From: Shewanella aquimarina
Lineage (GTDB): Bacteria > Pseudomonadota > Gammaproteobacteria > Enterobacterales > Shewanellaceae
DNA: 64,000 bases
Assembly: GCF_023349185.1 (NCBI RefSeq)
Contig: NZ_JAKIKY010000013.1
Coordinates: 62,001 to 126,000 of the forward strand
Direction of reading: 5' to 3'
Shown: positions 16,721 through 26,631 of the stretch, piece after piece
Position numbering within the stretch: the stretch's first letter is position 1
How the letters are laid out: the number at the start of each line of letters is the position of its first letter
Notes under the pieces: generated by a model
What the model was told of the DNA's origin: nothing
Seen by the model: only the letters and a program-made list of their open reading frames with translations
Database searches by the model: none
Position numbers and translations under genes: made by a program

Positions 16721-17911
16721 ATGACAAAGATAGCTATCACCCACCTAGGATTGTGTACCCCGCTGGGAGACGATCCCCACACAGTCTTGCGCCACCTGCT
16801 CGATGGCGATACCCAGGGCATGCGGTGGCGTGACGACCTAATCCCCGACAGCCGGGTACTCGTGGGCATGGTCACCACAGAGTTGCCAGAGATAGCGCCT
16901 GACCTACAGAGATTCGACTGTCGTAACAACCAGTTGCTACAGCGCGCCGCGGAGCAGATCGCCCCCACGGTAGAGGCTGCCAAGACCCAATATGGTGCCG
17001 ATCGTATCGGCATCGTATTGGGCACCAGCACCTCGGGCATCGCCAGGGGCGAGAAGGCGTTGGCCTACCGCGCCGAGCATGGTGTATTGCCCGCCGATTA
17101 CCTCTATTCCAAGCAGGAGCTGGGTAACAGCTGCGACTTTCTACAGCATTATTTCGAGCTCTCAGGACCATGCTACACGGTTTCTACCGCCTGCTCCTCC
17201 AGCGCCAAGGTATTCGCCAGCGCCAAACGCCTGCTAGAAACCAACGTCTGCGACATGGTGATCGTCGGCGGCGCCGACAGCCTGTGTAAGTTGACCCTGA
17301 ACGGCTTTCACTCGCTGGAATCTGTCTCCAAGACCCACTGCCAACCCTTTAGCCGTAATCGCGATGGCATCAATATCGGCGAGGGCGCCGCACTGTTTAC
17401 CCTCACCCTAGGCGAGGCCGAATGGCTGCTGGCAGGCGTGGGCGAATCCAGCGATGCCCACCATATATCATCGCCCCATCCCGAGGGAGAGGGCGCAGTG
17501 GCGGCCATAGAGATGGCCCTCAAGGACGCAGAGATAGCGCCATCTCAGGTGGGCTACATCAACCTTCACGGTACGGCGACCATGAAAAACGATGCCATGG
17601 AGAGCCGCGCCCTGCTTAAGGTATTTGGCGACCAACTGCCGCCGGTAAGCTCTACCAAGCCGCTGACAGGCCATGCCCTCGGCGCTGCCGGTGCCCTGGA
17701 GGCGGCCTTCAGCCTGCTGCTCTTGTCAGCGTTAAATCAACACCAGGGGCTCCCCCCTCAGGTGGGCGACGGGCTGTGGGATGACGACAATCCGGCGCTG
17801 CCCTTCGTATCACAGGGGCAGACTCAAGCGCTCGACTATGTGATGAGTAACTCCTTCGCCTTTGGCGGCAGCAATGCCAGCGTCATCTTCAGCAAAGGAG
17901 CCAAGGGCTAA
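16721..17911 (+). CDS. APE cluster: beta-ketoacyl-ACP synthase (first)
   Basis: A 396-residue condensing enzyme of the FabF/FabB type with the full Cys-His-His triad: Cys158 in STACSSSAK, His283 in NLHGTATMKND and His318 in PLTGHALGAAG. It is the likely elongation ketosynthase that pairs with the cysteine-less protein at the head of the cluster (ApeO position). It would condense malonyl-ACP units with the aryl starter. The 32-bp gap before it is the largest inside the cluster, so an internal promoter is possible but no clear one is seen. Its stop codon overlaps the dehydratase start by one base. Confidence 0.92.
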   Translation: MTKIAITHLGLCTPLGDDPHTVLRHLLDGDTQGMRWRDDLIPDSRVLVGMVTTELPEIAPDLQRFDCRNNQLLQRAAEQIAPTVEAAKTQYGADRIGIVLGTSTSGIARGEKALAYRAEHGVLPADYLYSKQELGNSCDFLQHYFELSGPCYTVSTACSSSAKVFASAKRLLETNVCDMVIVGGADSLCKLTLNGFHSLESVSKTHCQPFSRNRDGINIGEGAALFTLTLGEAEWLLAGVGESSDAHHISSPHPEGEGAVAAIEMALKDAEIAPSQVGYINLHGTATMKNDAMESRALLKVFGDQLPPVSSTKPLTGHALGAAGALEAAFSLLLLSALNQHQGLPPQVGDGLWDDDNPALPFVSQGQTQALDYVMSNSFAFGGSNASVIFSKGAKG

Positions 17912-18453
17912 TGTCTACACCACTAACACCAGAATCTGAGTCACAGCCAATGTCACAGCTAAATACTCCCCTGGCAGAGATCCCGCTGGACACTGTGTTG
18001 CCCCATCGCGCACCGATGATCTTGATCGACAAGCTGCTCGAGCAGGCACCAGATACCCTGCTGACCGAGGTGAACATAAGCACTGAAAGTGCCTATTTCG
18101 ATGATGCCAGCCAGTCTGTACCCAACTATGTGGGCATAGAATATATGGCCCAGAGCATCGCCGCACTCGCAGGCCTGGAGGCCAGTGCCAGGGGCGAGCC
18201 TATTCGTGTCGGCTTCCTGCTCGGCACGCGCAAATTAACATTCGCGATCCCCGCCTATCGACTCGGTGAACGTTACCAGACCCGGGTCAGCCGCCTCTAT
18301 CAGGAAGATAACGGTTTGGCGGTGTTTGATTGTAAAATATTCCACAACAATCAACTTGTGGCTGAGGCTAATGTCAATGTATTTCAGCCTCAGGACACCC
18401 AGGCCTATATCTTGGAGAGCCAGGCGGGTAAAGAAGAAGAGAAAGCAAGATGA
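17911..18453 (+). CDS. APE cluster: second hotdog dehydratase
   Basis: A 180-residue hotdog protein similar to 3-hydroxyacyl-ACP dehydratases (ApeP position). The conserved segment starts at VLPHRAPMILIDKLLE and continues with YFDDASQSVPNYVGIEYMAQSIAALAG, where the region of the FabA/FabZ catalytic residues would lie. The first 13 residues before Met14 (17950) are polar and could be an overlong annotation. It is expected to form a heterodimer with the 123-residue hotdog protein earlier in the cluster. The gene overlaps its neighbours by one and four bases. Confidence 0.85.
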   Translation: MSTPLTPESESQPMSQLNTPLAEIPLDTVLPHRAPMILIDKLLEQAPDTLLTEVNISTESAYFDDASQSVPNYVGIEYMAQSIAALAGLEASARGEPIRVGFLLGTRKLTFAIPAYRLGERYQTRVSRLYQEDNGLAVFDCKIFHNNQLVAEANVNVFQPQDTQAYILESQAGKEEEKAR

Positions 18454-19175
18454 ACAAACGTGTATTGATCACAGGTGCCAGTCGCGGCATAGGCAAGGCC
18501 ATCGCCCTCAAGCTGGCCGGGGCAGGCTATGATATCGCCCTGCATTTCCACAGCAATCAGGCGGCGGCCGATGCGACTCAGGTCGAACTCGAGGCGCTCG
18601 GCGCCAAGGTGAGCCGACTGCAGTTCGACGTGGCCGATCGCACCGGAGTCAAGGCTGCCATCGAGGCCGATATCGCCGCACACGGCGCCTACTACGGCGT
18701 GGTGCTGAACGCCGGGATCACCCGGGATACCGCCTTCCCCGCCATGAGCGACGAGGAATGGGACGGGGTGATCCATACCAACCTGGATGGTTTCTACAAC
18801 GTTATCCATCCCTGCACCATGCCAATGATTCAGTCACGCCAAGGCGGACGCATCATCACCATGGCCTCGGTCTCCGGTATCGCGGGTAACCGTGGTCAGG
18901 TCAACTACAGCGCCTCCAAGGCCGGCATCATAGGCGCCACCAAGGCCCTGAGCCTGGAGCTGGCCAAGCGTAAGATCACCGTTAACTGCATCGCCCCAGG
19001 CCTTATCGAAACCGATATGGTGAGCGAATTCCCTCAGGAGATGGTCAAGGAGCTGGTCCCCATGCGTCGCATGGGCAAGGCCTCGGAGATCGCCGGACTG
19101 GCCAACTTCCTCATGTCTGAGGATGCGGCCTATATCACCCGTCAGGTGATCTCGGTAAACGGTGGCATGATCTGA
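18450..19175 (+). CDS. APE cluster: 3-oxoacyl-ACP reductase (FabG-like)
   Basis: A 241-residue short-chain dehydrogenase. The NADPH motif TGASRGIGKA is at 8-17, with NAG at 87-89. The catalytic residues are Asn111, Ser140, Tyr153 and Lys157 (YSASKAG). It should reduce each 3-ketoacyl-ACP to the hydroxyl form before dehydration (ApeQ position). Its location between a dehydratase and a ketosynthase gene, with overlapping start and stop codons, places it in the pigment pathway rather than in general fatty acid synthesis. Confidence 0.92.
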   Translation: MNKRVLITGASRGIGKAIALKLAGAGYDIALHFHSNQAAADATQVELEALGAKVSRLQFDVADRTGVKAAIEADIAAHGAYYGVVLNAGITRDTAFPAMSDEEWDGVIHTNLDGFYNVIHPCTMPMIQSRQGGRIITMASVSGIAGNRGQVNYSASKAGIIGATKALSLELAKRKITVNCIAPGLIETDMVSEFPQEMVKELVPMRRMGKASEIAGLANFLMSEDAAYITRQVISVNGGMI

Positions 19176-20416
19176 TGAATAACAAGACTCGACGCGTAGT
19201 GATCACCGGCGCTGGCGGCGTCACCGCCCTGGGCCACGACTGGCCCAGCATCGCCCAGCGCCTGCAGACGATGCAAAACTGCGTGCAGCGCATGGATGAA
19301 TGGGATAGGTTCGACGGTCTCAACACCCGCCTAGCTGCGCCTGTCACAGATTTTGAAAAACCGGCCCACTATTCACGCAAGAAGATACGCTCCATGGGGC
19401 GAGTCTCTGTCATGGCGGCCTGGGCCAGCGAAAAGGCCCTGATGGATGCCGGCCTGCTAAACGCTCCCCTGGTGACTTCCGGCGCCATGGGCATCGCCTA
19501 CGGCTCCTCAACAGGGAGTACGGATCCCATCATCGCCTTCGGCGACATGCTCAAAGAGGGCGACATGTCGGGGGTCACGGCCACCAGCTATATCCGTATG
19601 ATGGCCCACACCACGGCAGTCAACGTCGGCGTCTTCTTCGGCCTCAAGGGCCGGGTGCACACCACCAGCAGCGCCTGTACCTCGGGCAGTCAGGGCATAG
19701 GCTACGCCTATGAGGCGATCAAATATGGTCAGCAGGATCTCATGCTGGCGGGCGGCGCCGAGGAGCTCTGTCCCACGGAGGCCGTGGTATTCGATACCCT
19801 GTTTGCCACCAGCACCAAGAATGACACCCCAAGCGAGACGCCGAGCCCCTTCGATCGTGACAGAGATGGCCTGGTGATCGGAGAAGGTGCCTGCACCCTG
19901 GTGCTGGAAGAGCTGGAACACGCCAAGGCGCGCGGCGCCAAGATCTACGCCGAGCTAGTCGGCTTCGGCACTAATTCCGATGGTCTGCATGTCACTCAGC
20001 CTAACGCCGAGACCATGGAGGTGGCGATCCGCCTGGCCCTAAAGGATGCCAACCTAGACGCAGACAAGATAGGCTATGTCAACGCCCATGGCACCGCCAC
20101 GGATCGCGGCGACATCGCCGAGACCCAGGCCACTCAAGCGGTCTTTGGCGAGCAGATGCCCATCTCCTCCCTCAAGAGCTACACAGGCCATACCCTGGGC
20201 GCATGCGGGGCTTTAGAGGCCTGGGTCAGCATTGAGATGATGAATGCCGGCTGGTTTGCCCCCACCCTCAACCTCAAGAATGTCGATCCTGCCTGTGGTC
20301 AACTGGACTACATCAAGGATGAGGTTCGTCAGCTCACTACAGACTACGTGATGAGCAACAACTTCGCCTTTGGCGGCATCAACACCTCACTGATCTTCAA
20401 GCGCTGGCACGACTAA
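19175..20416 (+). CDS. APE cluster: beta-ketoacyl-ACP synthase (second)
   Basis: A 413-residue FabB/FabF-like ketosynthase with Cys168 in SSACTSGSQG, His305 in NAHGTATDRGD and His339 in SYTGHTLGACG. It is the last gene of the cluster (ApeR position) and starts one base before the FabG stop. The cluster thus carries two catalytic ketosynthases plus one cysteine-less partner. One may start the chain or supply a fatty acyl part; the sequence does not show which. A G+C-rich hairpin follows at 20443-20476. Confidence 0.92.
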   Translation: MNNKTRRVVITGAGGVTALGHDWPSIAQRLQTMQNCVQRMDEWDRFDGLNTRLAAPVTDFEKPAHYSRKKIRSMGRVSVMAAWASEKALMDAGLLNAPLVTSGAMGIAYGSSTGSTDPIIAFGDMLKEGDMSGVTATSYIRMMAHTTAVNVGVFFGLKGRVHTTSSACTSGSQGIGYAYEAIKYGQQDLMLAGGAEELCPTEAVVFDTLFATSTKNDTPSETPSPFDRDRDGLVIGEGACTLVLEELEHAKARGAKIYAELVGFGTNSDGLHVTQPNAETMEVAIRLALKDANLDADKIGYVNAHGTATDRGDIAETQATQAVFGEQMPISSLKSYTGHTLGACGALEAWVSIEMMNAGWFAPTLNLKNVDPACGQLDYIKDEVRQLTTDYVMSNNFAFGGINTSLIFKRWHD

Positions 20417-20442
20417 GGCCCCCAAACCTGGCCGCCGCGAAA

Positions 20443-20476
20443 TGACCGCCACTTGGCAATCCCCCCGTGGCGGTCA
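20443..20476 (+). terminator. Hairpin after the APE cluster
   Basis: A perfect 10-bp inverted repeat (TGACCGCCAC/GTGGCGGTCA) with a 14-base loop sits 27 bp after the last gene of the pigment cluster. No T run follows, so it may be a Rho-associated or mRNA-stabilising 3' hairpin rather than an intrinsic terminator. Confidence 0.45.
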
Positions 20477-20525
20477 ACATCTGCTGGCACAGGCTTTGCT
20501 GAGGCTCTGAGTCCTTAATTAGAAG

Positions 20526-20993
20526 ATGGAGCTTAAGATGCAATTTGTGCTCGGTGTCGTCAGCCACGCCAGCGTCGTCAAGATGCTAGAACAACACCTG
20601 GAAGATATGTATGCCACCTCGCCGCCAGAGAGTGTGCACGCGTTAGATTTAAGCGAATTAAAACAAGACGATATTAGATTTTGGACCCTATGGGAGGCCG
20701 ATAGACTCTGCGGCTGCGGCGCCATCAAGCGCCTCTCGCCCGAGCATGGCGAACTCAAGTCGATGCGGGTCGCCAACTACTATCGCCAACGTGGCATAGG
20801 TGCGCGGATCTTGCACCATCTTCAGGCAGATGCCGCCCAAAATGGGATGACGCGCCTTAGCCTGGAGACCGGTAGCATGAGCTTCTTTCTCCCGGCCCGG
20901 CGCCTGTACCAGAAGTTTGGCTTCTTGGAGTGTGCCCCCTTCGGCCGCTACCAGGATGATCCCAACAGCGTCTTCATGACCAAGCGGCTCTGA
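20526..20993 (+). CDS. GNAT family N-acetyltransferase
   Basis: A 155-residue acetyltransferase. The acetyl-CoA binding motif is in the segment MRVANYYRQRGIGARILHHLQ (RGIG at the pyrophosphate loop), followed by LSLETGSMSFFLPARRLYQKFGF, typical of GNAT motif B. The substrate is unknown. Two starts are possible: ATG at 20526 (MELKMQF) or ATG at 20538, which has GGAG four bases upstream. It lies alone between the pigment cluster and the rhodanese gene. Confidence 0.88.
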   Translation: MELKMQFVLGVVSHASVVKMLEQHLEDMYATSPPESVHALDLSELKQDDIRFWTLWEADRLCGCGAIKRLSPEHGELKSMRVANYYRQRGIGARILHHLQADAAQNGMTRLSLETGSMSFFLPARRLYQKFGFLECAPFGRYQDDPNSVFMTKRL

Positions 20994-21114
20994 CATAACA
21001 CTGGTTTGCACATAGCTGGCACTTGATTTGCGCTTAACTTGCACTCGGGAATCAATTAGAATGATCTTATTGAAGTAAATCTTATAGACTCGATTCTAAT
21101 TGTAGGGGCAAACC

Positions 21115-21453
21115 ATGTTTCAATCACTCTTAGCCAAGCTCTCTGGCAGCCATCCTGCCGAGCAATGCTGGCAACTGATCGAACAGGGCGTACAGGTCAT
21201 CGATGTGCGCTCTCCCCAAGAATATGCCGGTGGTCACCTGCCAAATGCGCTCAACGTGCCGCTGGATCAACTGGCCCAGTGGCTGACTCAACACAGCGAT
21301 AAACAGACACCTTTCGTGCTCTACTGCGGCGCGGGGATCCGTGCCCAGAAAGGCTGCGACATCCTCAGAGCCAATGGGTTCAATTGCGCCATCAATGGCG
21401 GCTCCCTCAAAGATCTGCTCTGTTATCAGCCACAAGGCGTCGCCAATGGCTAA
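21115..21453 (+). CDS. Single-domain rhodanese-like sulfurtransferase
   Basis: A 112-residue rhodanese domain protein. DVRSPQEYAGGHLPNALNVPL is the typical CH2A-like region and the persulfide-carrying cysteine is Cys71 in the loop YCGAGIRAQ. No signal peptide is seen, so it is probably cytoplasmic. It could move sulfane sulfur or detoxify cyanide or sulfide; no neighbour points to a specific role. An AGGGG ribosome site precedes the start. A small overlapping open frame follows. Confidence 0.9.
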   Translation: MFQSLLAKLSGSHPAEQCWQLIEQGVQVIDVRSPQEYAGGHLPNALNVPLDQLAQWLTQHSDKQTPFVLYCGAGIRAQKGCDILRANGFNCAINGGSLKDLLCYQPQGVANG

Positions 21454-21631
21454 CACCAAAACTCGACCTGAAACCGAGCAGCCTATTCTTCAGGCCAAAC
21501 ACTCGGCTCCAGAAACGCCCAGGCCCAGGTACAGCTTTAGCGCCAATCGTACTCAAGGACGCCACAGGGTTCGCTATGTGGAAACAAGTCAGCAGAGTGA
21601 CGAGTGCACCCTGTGCGAGTTGGCGCAATAG
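21446..21631 (+). CDS. Possible small protein overlapping the rhodanese end
   Basis: A 61-residue frame starts with ATG inside the last codons of the rhodanese gene (8-bp overlap), an arrangement typical of translational coupling. It encodes a polar, basic protein with RPRYSFSANRTQGRHRVRYV in the middle and a C-terminal CTLCELAQ with a CxxC pair. I do not recognise it. It may be a small metal- or sulfur-binding partner of the rhodanese, or a chance frame. Confidence 0.35.
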   Translation: MANTKTRPETEQPILQAKHSAPETPRPRYSFSANRTQGRHRVRYVETSQQSDECTLCELAQ

Positions 21632-21643
21632 TCGTTAGCAGGT

Positions 21644-21672
21644 AAAAAAAGGCGCTCACCGATGTGAGCGCC
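21644..21672 (-). terminator. Intrinsic terminator of azoR
   Basis: Read on the minus strand, a 9-bp stem (GGCGCTCAC/GTGAGCGCC, loop of four) is followed by seven T. It lies 58 bp after the azoreductase stop codon. Confidence 0.85.
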
Positions 21673-21729
21673 TCAACCTAGAGATGGTTTAAATGTGGTC
21701 GACAATGAAAACTGTTAACAGGCAGTGCC

Positions 21730-22323
21730 TTAAGCTACCAGCTGCTCTATGCTCTGCTTGGCCTCACTGATCCCCTGCTCATTCGCCTCGGGACCCATGT
21801 TGAGGGCTTCGCCATAAACGGTTTCTACCTCATCGATACCGATGAAACCAAGCACTGTCTTGAGGTAAGGCACCACGTGATCGCTCGCGCCATTCTTGTG
21901 CACGCCGCCACGAGTGGTCACCAAGACCGCGCGCTTGCCTTCTACCAGGCCTTTAGGGCCGTTCTCTGTGTAAGTGAAGGTCACGCCAGCACGGGCGACC
22001 AGATCGATCCAGTTTTTCAGCTGAGTTGGGATGCTGAAGTTATACATAGGGGCGGCAATCACGAGTGTGTCATGGGCCTTCAACTCGGCCACCAGCTCGT
22101 CAGACAGTGCCAGCACCTCTTGTTGACGCGCCGTCAGCTCATCACCTCCATGTAGCCCCATGGCGATCTCGCCATCGAGTACCGGCAGTGGCTGCGCCGC
22201 CAGATCCCTTACCGTCACCTCGGCGCCCTGACCCTGCCAGTGTTGCTGCAGGTGGTCGATCAGCTTAGCCGATTGTGAATAATCCCCTAAGATACTTGAT
22301 TTCAATACCAGTACTTTTGCCAT
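21730..22323 (-). CDS. azoR: FMN-dependent NADH-azoreductase
   Basis: A 197-residue flavodoxin-fold quinone/azo reductase ([23 protein letters not shown]). The FMN-binding segments [23 protein letters not shown] and TTRGG are present. AzoR uses NADH to reduce quinones and azo compounds, protecting against thiol and electrophile stress. The ATG at 22323 has GGAG at the right distance; the frame extends to a TTG at 22335, which would place the ribosome site inside the gene. Its own terminator follows. It is monocistronic. Confidence 0.93.
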   Translation of the reverse strand: MAKVLVLKSSILGDYSQSAKLIDHLQQHWQGQGAEVTVRDLAAQPLPVLDGEIAMGLHGGDELTARQQEVLALSDELVAELKAHDTLVIAAPMYNFSIPTQLKNWIDLVARAGVTFTYTENGPKGLVEGKRAVLVTTRGGVHKNGASDHVVPYLKTVLGFIGIDEVETVYGEALNMGPEANEQGISEAKQSIEQLVA

Positions 22324-22627
22324 AATCTGCTCCAATTCAAATCTCTGTTACAACCAATTGAGGTCAGTTTATCCGGCATTTAAACGAAAGATAAGCGCAT
22401 AAAATACGCAAAAACGTTCTAAATAAACGAAAGGTAGGCACTTAAAAAGTGCTAGCCCTCGGATCAGGTAGCGATCGCTACAGGCGACAGAAAATATAAT
22501 CCACTGATTAATAAAGAGTTACCATCAGACTCAAAGAGCAAGTCTCTCGTATTAGGCTGTCGTTATGATCCCTTGGGCTTCTCTGTGCGTAACGCAATGG
22601 AACTCAACCCTCGTTAAGGAGAAGCTG

Positions 22628-24001
22628 ATGAATAAGATCTATCCGGCGCTCATGCTAGGCGCCATGCTGGGTATCACAGCCTGTGACAGTGATGATTCAG
22701 ATGAGGTAATCAACATGGCGCCCGCGCCTGTCGCCGAAGCCCATGTTCGTGTCATTCACGCAGGCATCGACGCCCCCAAGGTCAACGTGATGGCCAACGA
22801 TACCCAGCTCCTGGGTGATGTCGACTACGGCATATCGAGTGGTTTCTTAACCGTCCCTGCTGGCCTGTATGACATAGATGTCGATGCGCAAATAGCCGAC
22901 GGTTCTTTACTCGAAGTACTCAGCGCCGACCTAGATCTATCCGCCGACATGGAATATACGGCCGTCGCCCTTGGTAAGGTTAGCGACGATACATTGCAAC
23001 TTAAGCTCGTGGCCAATGCCAGTGCAGATATCGCCGCAGGTTATGCCCGCGTTCAGGTATTGCACGGTGCATCTGACGTAGGCCTGGTCGATGTGTATGT
23101 CACCGCACCCGGCGCTGATATCAGCAATACTGCCCCCACACTCTCGGCTAACTACCTAGATGCCAGCACCCAGCTGGAAGTCCCCGCCAGTGACTATCAG
23201 ATCCGTATCACAGCATCGGGACAGAAGACTTCCGTCTTCGACTCGGGCACTGTGCCCCTGATGGCCGATACTGACTATTTCATCACCGCAATTGCCAATG
23301 CCTGGAGCGGGGACGCTCCCGTTGCCTTGTTGGTGGCCCTGGCTGACCAGCAGGCACTGCTGCTCGATAAGATGAGTGGCAGCGATGTGCGGATGATTCA
23401 TGCGGTCGCAGACGCACCTGCGGTCGATCTCTTTCTCGATGGTGCCAATACGCCGGCTGTCGACATGCTGAGTTTTGCCGCGCTAACCGACTATCTTAAT
23501 GTCGCCGATGGCGCCCATACGGTAACCGTCGCAGCCGATGCGGATAATAGCGTGGTGGTTATCGATGAGGCCGCCCTTAGCCTGGATCAGGGACAGAGTT
23601 ACAGCGTCTTGGCAACAGGCTCCCTGGCCGACATGGATATCAAGCCTTGGGTGATCATGGAAGACAGTCGCCGCGTCGCGACGGAGGCTAAGATCAACAT
23701 TGCCCATGCCAGTTATTCCGCAGGTAATGTGGATATTTATCTCACCCAGGATGCCGATATCTCGTCCGCTACACCCGCCTTGAGCGATGTTCCCTTCATG
23801 GCGGCATCGGGCAGCTTATCGGTGGCCCCAGGAAACTATGTCGTCAGTGTCACCCCTACCGGGAGCAAGACGGTTGTCATAGGTCCACTCGATATTAATC
23901 TCGCCGCAGGTGGCATCTATGGCGTGGCCGCCGTCGATGCAGTGGGCGGCGGCACTCCACTTGGCGTGATCCTCACGGATGATTTTGTCAACGCTATGTA
24001 G
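22628..24001 (+). CDS. DUF4397 repeat lipoprotein
   Basis: A 457-residue surface or periplasmic lipoprotein. The ATG at 22628 has an ideal AAGGAG site, and MNKIYPALMLGAMLGITAC ends in a lipobox, so an upstream start at 22565 is rejected. Four repeats of about 100 residues can be seen, each beginning with a VxVIHA-type strand: AHVRVIHAGIDAP, ARVQVLHGASDVG, SDVRMIHAVADAP and AKINIAHASYSAG, and each ending in a TVxxxxG-like strand. They match the immunoglobulin-like DUF4397 domain. The function of the family is unknown; adhesion or envelope roles are inference. A strong terminator follows. Confidence 0.85.
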   Translation: MNKIYPALMLGAMLGITACDSDDSDEVINMAPAPVAEAHVRVIHAGIDAPKVNVMANDTQLLGDVDYGISSGFLTVPAGLYDIDVDAQIADGSLLEVLSADLDLSADMEYTAVALGKVSDDTLQLKLVANASADIAAGYARVQVLHGASDVGLVDVYVTAPGADISNTAPTLSANYLDASTQLEVPASDYQIRITASGQKTSVFDSGTVPLMADTDYFITAIANAWSGDAPVALLVALADQQALLLDKMSGSDVRMIHAVADAPAVDLFLDGANTPAVDMLSFAALTDYLNVADGAHTVTVAADADNSVVVIDEAALSLDQGQSYSVLATGSLADMDIKPWVIMEDSRRVATEAKINIAHASYSAGNVDIYLTQDADISSATPALSDVPFMAASGSLSVAPGNYVVSVTPTGSKTVVIGPLDINLAAGGIYGVAAVDAVGGGTPLGVILTDDFVNAM

Positions 24002-24053
24002 TTTAGCGATTTGCTCTCGCGACTAAGACCAATACTATTACCAAGACCAAGCC

Positions 24054-24079
24054 AAGCGCCCTTTTTAGGGCGCTTTTTA
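24054..24079 (+). terminator. Intrinsic terminator after the DUF4397 gene
   Basis: An 8-bp stem AAGCGCCC/GGGCGCTT followed by a T run. Confidence 0.85.
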
Positions 24080-24207
24080 CGGCTTATCCGCACCAACTAG
24101 ATCGCCTCCACCGCTGATGTCGCATCCAAGCAGACAAATTAGGGATTCATCTTCCTTTTCTGGTATTCTATGACGTTATTAAACATGACTCCTATGCATA
24201 AAGAATA

Positions 24208-26631
24208 ATGTCCAAACAAGACTCTCTTTGGTTTAAATCCTTACGTTGGATCCAGAAGAAACTCGTGCACACCATAGTAGTGCCTCAGGATCCCTTTGCC
24301 GATCTCAACCTGGATTCAGACAGACCCCTGGTCTATGTGATGAAGACAGAATCGATCAGTGACATCGCCGCCCTAAGCGAGGTGACTGAGCGACTCGGCC
24401 TGCCCAGCCCCTATCAGAGCCTGGATGTCGAGGGCGAGTCTGCCCCGCGAGTGGTCTGCGTCGAAGGCGCCAAGCCCTTGTTTGGCCAGCGCGAAGGCAA
24501 CGAGTTTTACCTCGACAGCTTCTCGCGCCTGCTGAGCGCCCACAAGAAACATCCTGAGCTGGATATTCAGCTGGTGCCGGTCAGCCTCTACTGGGGGCGC
24601 ACCCCTGGCAAGGAAGATGACACCATGAAGGCCGCGGTGCTGGAGCGAGAGAACCCCACCTGGCTGCGTAAATGCCTGATGATCCTCTTCCTCGGCCGTC
24701 ACAACTTTGTGCAGTTTTCCAATGCCATGTCGCTGCGCTACATGGCCGACGAGCATGGTACCGACAAGCGCATCGCCCAAAAGCTGGCGCGCGTGGCCAG
24801 GGTACACTTCAGCCGTCAACGTAAGGTGATGACTGGCCCCGTACTGCCTAACCGCCAGAACCTGTTCCACGCCCTGCTAAAATCCGAATCGATGAAGAAG
24901 GCGATTCTGGAAGAGGCCCAAAGCAAGAAGATCTCCGAGGCCAAGGCCCGCGAGACCGCCATGGAATATCTCGATGAGATCGCCGCCGACTACTCGGACA
25001 GCCTGGTACGTATCGCCGAGCGTTTCCTCACCTGGCTGTGGAACAAGCTCTACAAGGGGATCAACATCAAGGGCGCCGAGCAGATCCGTCAGCTGCACCA
25101 CGACGGCCACGAGATCGTCTACGTGCCTTGTCATCGTAGCCACATGGACTACCTGCTGCTCTCTTATATCCTCTACTATCAGGGCATGGTACCGCCGCAT
25201 ATTGCCGCCGGTATCAACCTCAACTTCTGGCCCGCCGGCCCCATGTTCCGCCGCGGTGGTGCCTTCTTTATTCGTCGCAGCTTCCGCGGCAACAAGCTCT
25301 ATACCGCGGTATTCCGTGAGTACCTGGATCAGCTCTTTGCCAAGGGCTATTCGGTCGAGTACTTCACCGAGGGCGGCCGCTCCCGCACGGGTCGCCTGCT
25401 GGCACCTAAGACAGGGATGATCGCCATGACGCTGAACAGCGTGCTGCGTGGCGTCGAGCGCCCGGTCACCCTGGTGCCCGTCTACCTGGGATACGACCAT
25501 GTGATGGAGGTGGCCACCTACCACAAGGAGCTGAGCGGTAAGAAGAAACAGAAAGAGTCTGTCTGGCAGGTGTTTGGTGCCATTCGCAAGCTGGGCAACT
25601 TCGGCCAGGGCTATGTTAACTTCGGCGAGCCGATCACCCTGCATACCTACCTCAACGAGCAGGTACCCGAATGGCGCGAGGAGCTAGCCCAGGATCCCGA
25701 GCAGAAGCCAAGCTGGCTGACCCCAGTGGTTAACACTTTGGCCAATCGCGTCATGACCCGCATCAACGATGCCGCCGCCGTCAGCTCGATCACCCTGACC
25801 AGCCTAGTGCTGCTTGCCTCTGAGCAGAATGCTCTGCAACGCAGTCAGCTGGAGAAGCAGCTGGATCTCTACCTGTCGCTGCTCAAGAGCGTGCCCTACA
25901 CAGGCTTCACCTCTGTGGTCGAAGGCGACGGCGCCAAGCTGATCACCCAGGGACTGGAGCTGAAGAAGCTCAAGCTGGACAGCGACCCGCTGGGTGACAT
26001 CATCTCCATCGATGAAGACCTGGCGGTTGCCATGACCTACTATCGCAACAACATCATCCACCTGTTGGTGATCCCATCCTTGATCGCCAGCTGCCTGACG
26101 CAGCAGGACCACTGCACCAGAGAAGAGATCATCGCCACGGTGAAAGATTTCTACCCGCTGCTACAGGCCGAGCTATTTATGGGGATCGATAACCTCGAGA
26201 CCTATGTGAACCAGCTTCTGGATCAGCTACTGGCGGAAGATCTTATCGGCGAAGACAAGCATTTCAGCGTCAAGCCTGAGGGCCTTAATCAGCTGTTGCT
26301 GCTGGCCGGCACCATCAGCGAGACCATGCAGCGCTACGCCATCATCTTCAACCTGCTGGCGGCTTCGCCTAAGATTGAGCGTTCGGAACTGGAGAGCGAC
26401 AGCCATCAGCTGGCTCAGCGTCTCGGGGCACTGCACGGCATCACGGCACCAGAGTTCTACGACAAGAAGCTCTACGGCACCCTGAGCGTCAAGCTCAAGG
26501 AGCTGGGCTACCTGGCCGATGACAGCCACGGCGAGGATGTTCAGCGTATCCGCAGCCGGGCCAACAGCCTGTTGCGTACATCGGTCAGACAAACCATAGT
26601 CGACAGCGTCGCCGCGGAGCATCAAGCCTAA
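24208..26631 (+). CDS. plsB: Glycerol-3-phosphate 1-O-acyltransferase
   Basis: PlsB makes lysophosphatidic acid from glycerol-3-phosphate and acyl-CoA/ACP at the inner membrane, the first step of phospholipid synthesis. The 807-residue length is normal. The catalytic motif HRSHMD has His309 and Asp314, followed by [11 protein letters not shown] for glycerol-3-phosphate binding and [13 protein letters not shown]. The C-terminal third is the usual helical domain. It shares one base with the permease gene downstream, so the two are co-transcribed; no metabolic link between them is evident. Confidence 0.97.
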   Translation: MSKQDSLWFKSLRWIQKKLVHTIVVPQDPFADLNLDSDRPLVYVMKTESISDIAALSEVTERLGLPSPYQSLDVEGESAPRVVCVEGAKPLFGQREGNEFYLDSFSRLLSAHKKHPELDIQLVPVSLYWGRTPGKEDDTMKAAVLERENPTWLRKCLMILFLGRHNFVQFSNAMSLRYMADEHGTDKRIAQKLARVARVHFSRQRKVMTGPVLPNRQNLFHALLKSESMKKAILEEAQSKKISEAKARETAMEYLDEIAADYSDSLVRIAERFLTWLWNKLYKGINIKGAEQIRQLHHDGHEIVYVPCHRSHMDYLLLSYILYYQGMVPPHIAAGINLNFWPAGPMFRRGGAFFIRRSFRGNKLYTAVFREYLDQLFAKGYSVEYFTEGGRSRTGRLLAPKTGMIAMTLNSVLRGVERPVTLVPVYLGYDHVMEVATYHKELSGKKKQKESVWQVFGAIRKLGNFGQGYVNFGEPITLHTYLNEQVPEWREELAQDPEQKPSWLTPVVNTLANRVMTRINDAAAVSSITLTSLVLLASEQNALQRSQLEKQLDLYLSLLKSVPYTGFTSVVEGDGAKLITQGLELKKLKLDSDPLGDIISIDEDLAVAMTYYRNNIIHLLVIPSLIASCLTQQDHCTREEIIATVKDFYPLLQAELFMGIDNLETYVNQLLDQLLAEDLIGEDKHFSVKPEGLNQLLLLAGTISETMQRYAIIFNLLAASPKIERSELESDSHQLAQRLGALHGITAPEFYDKKLYGTLSVKLKELGYLADDSHGEDVQRIRSRANSLLRTSVRQTIVDSVAAEHQA

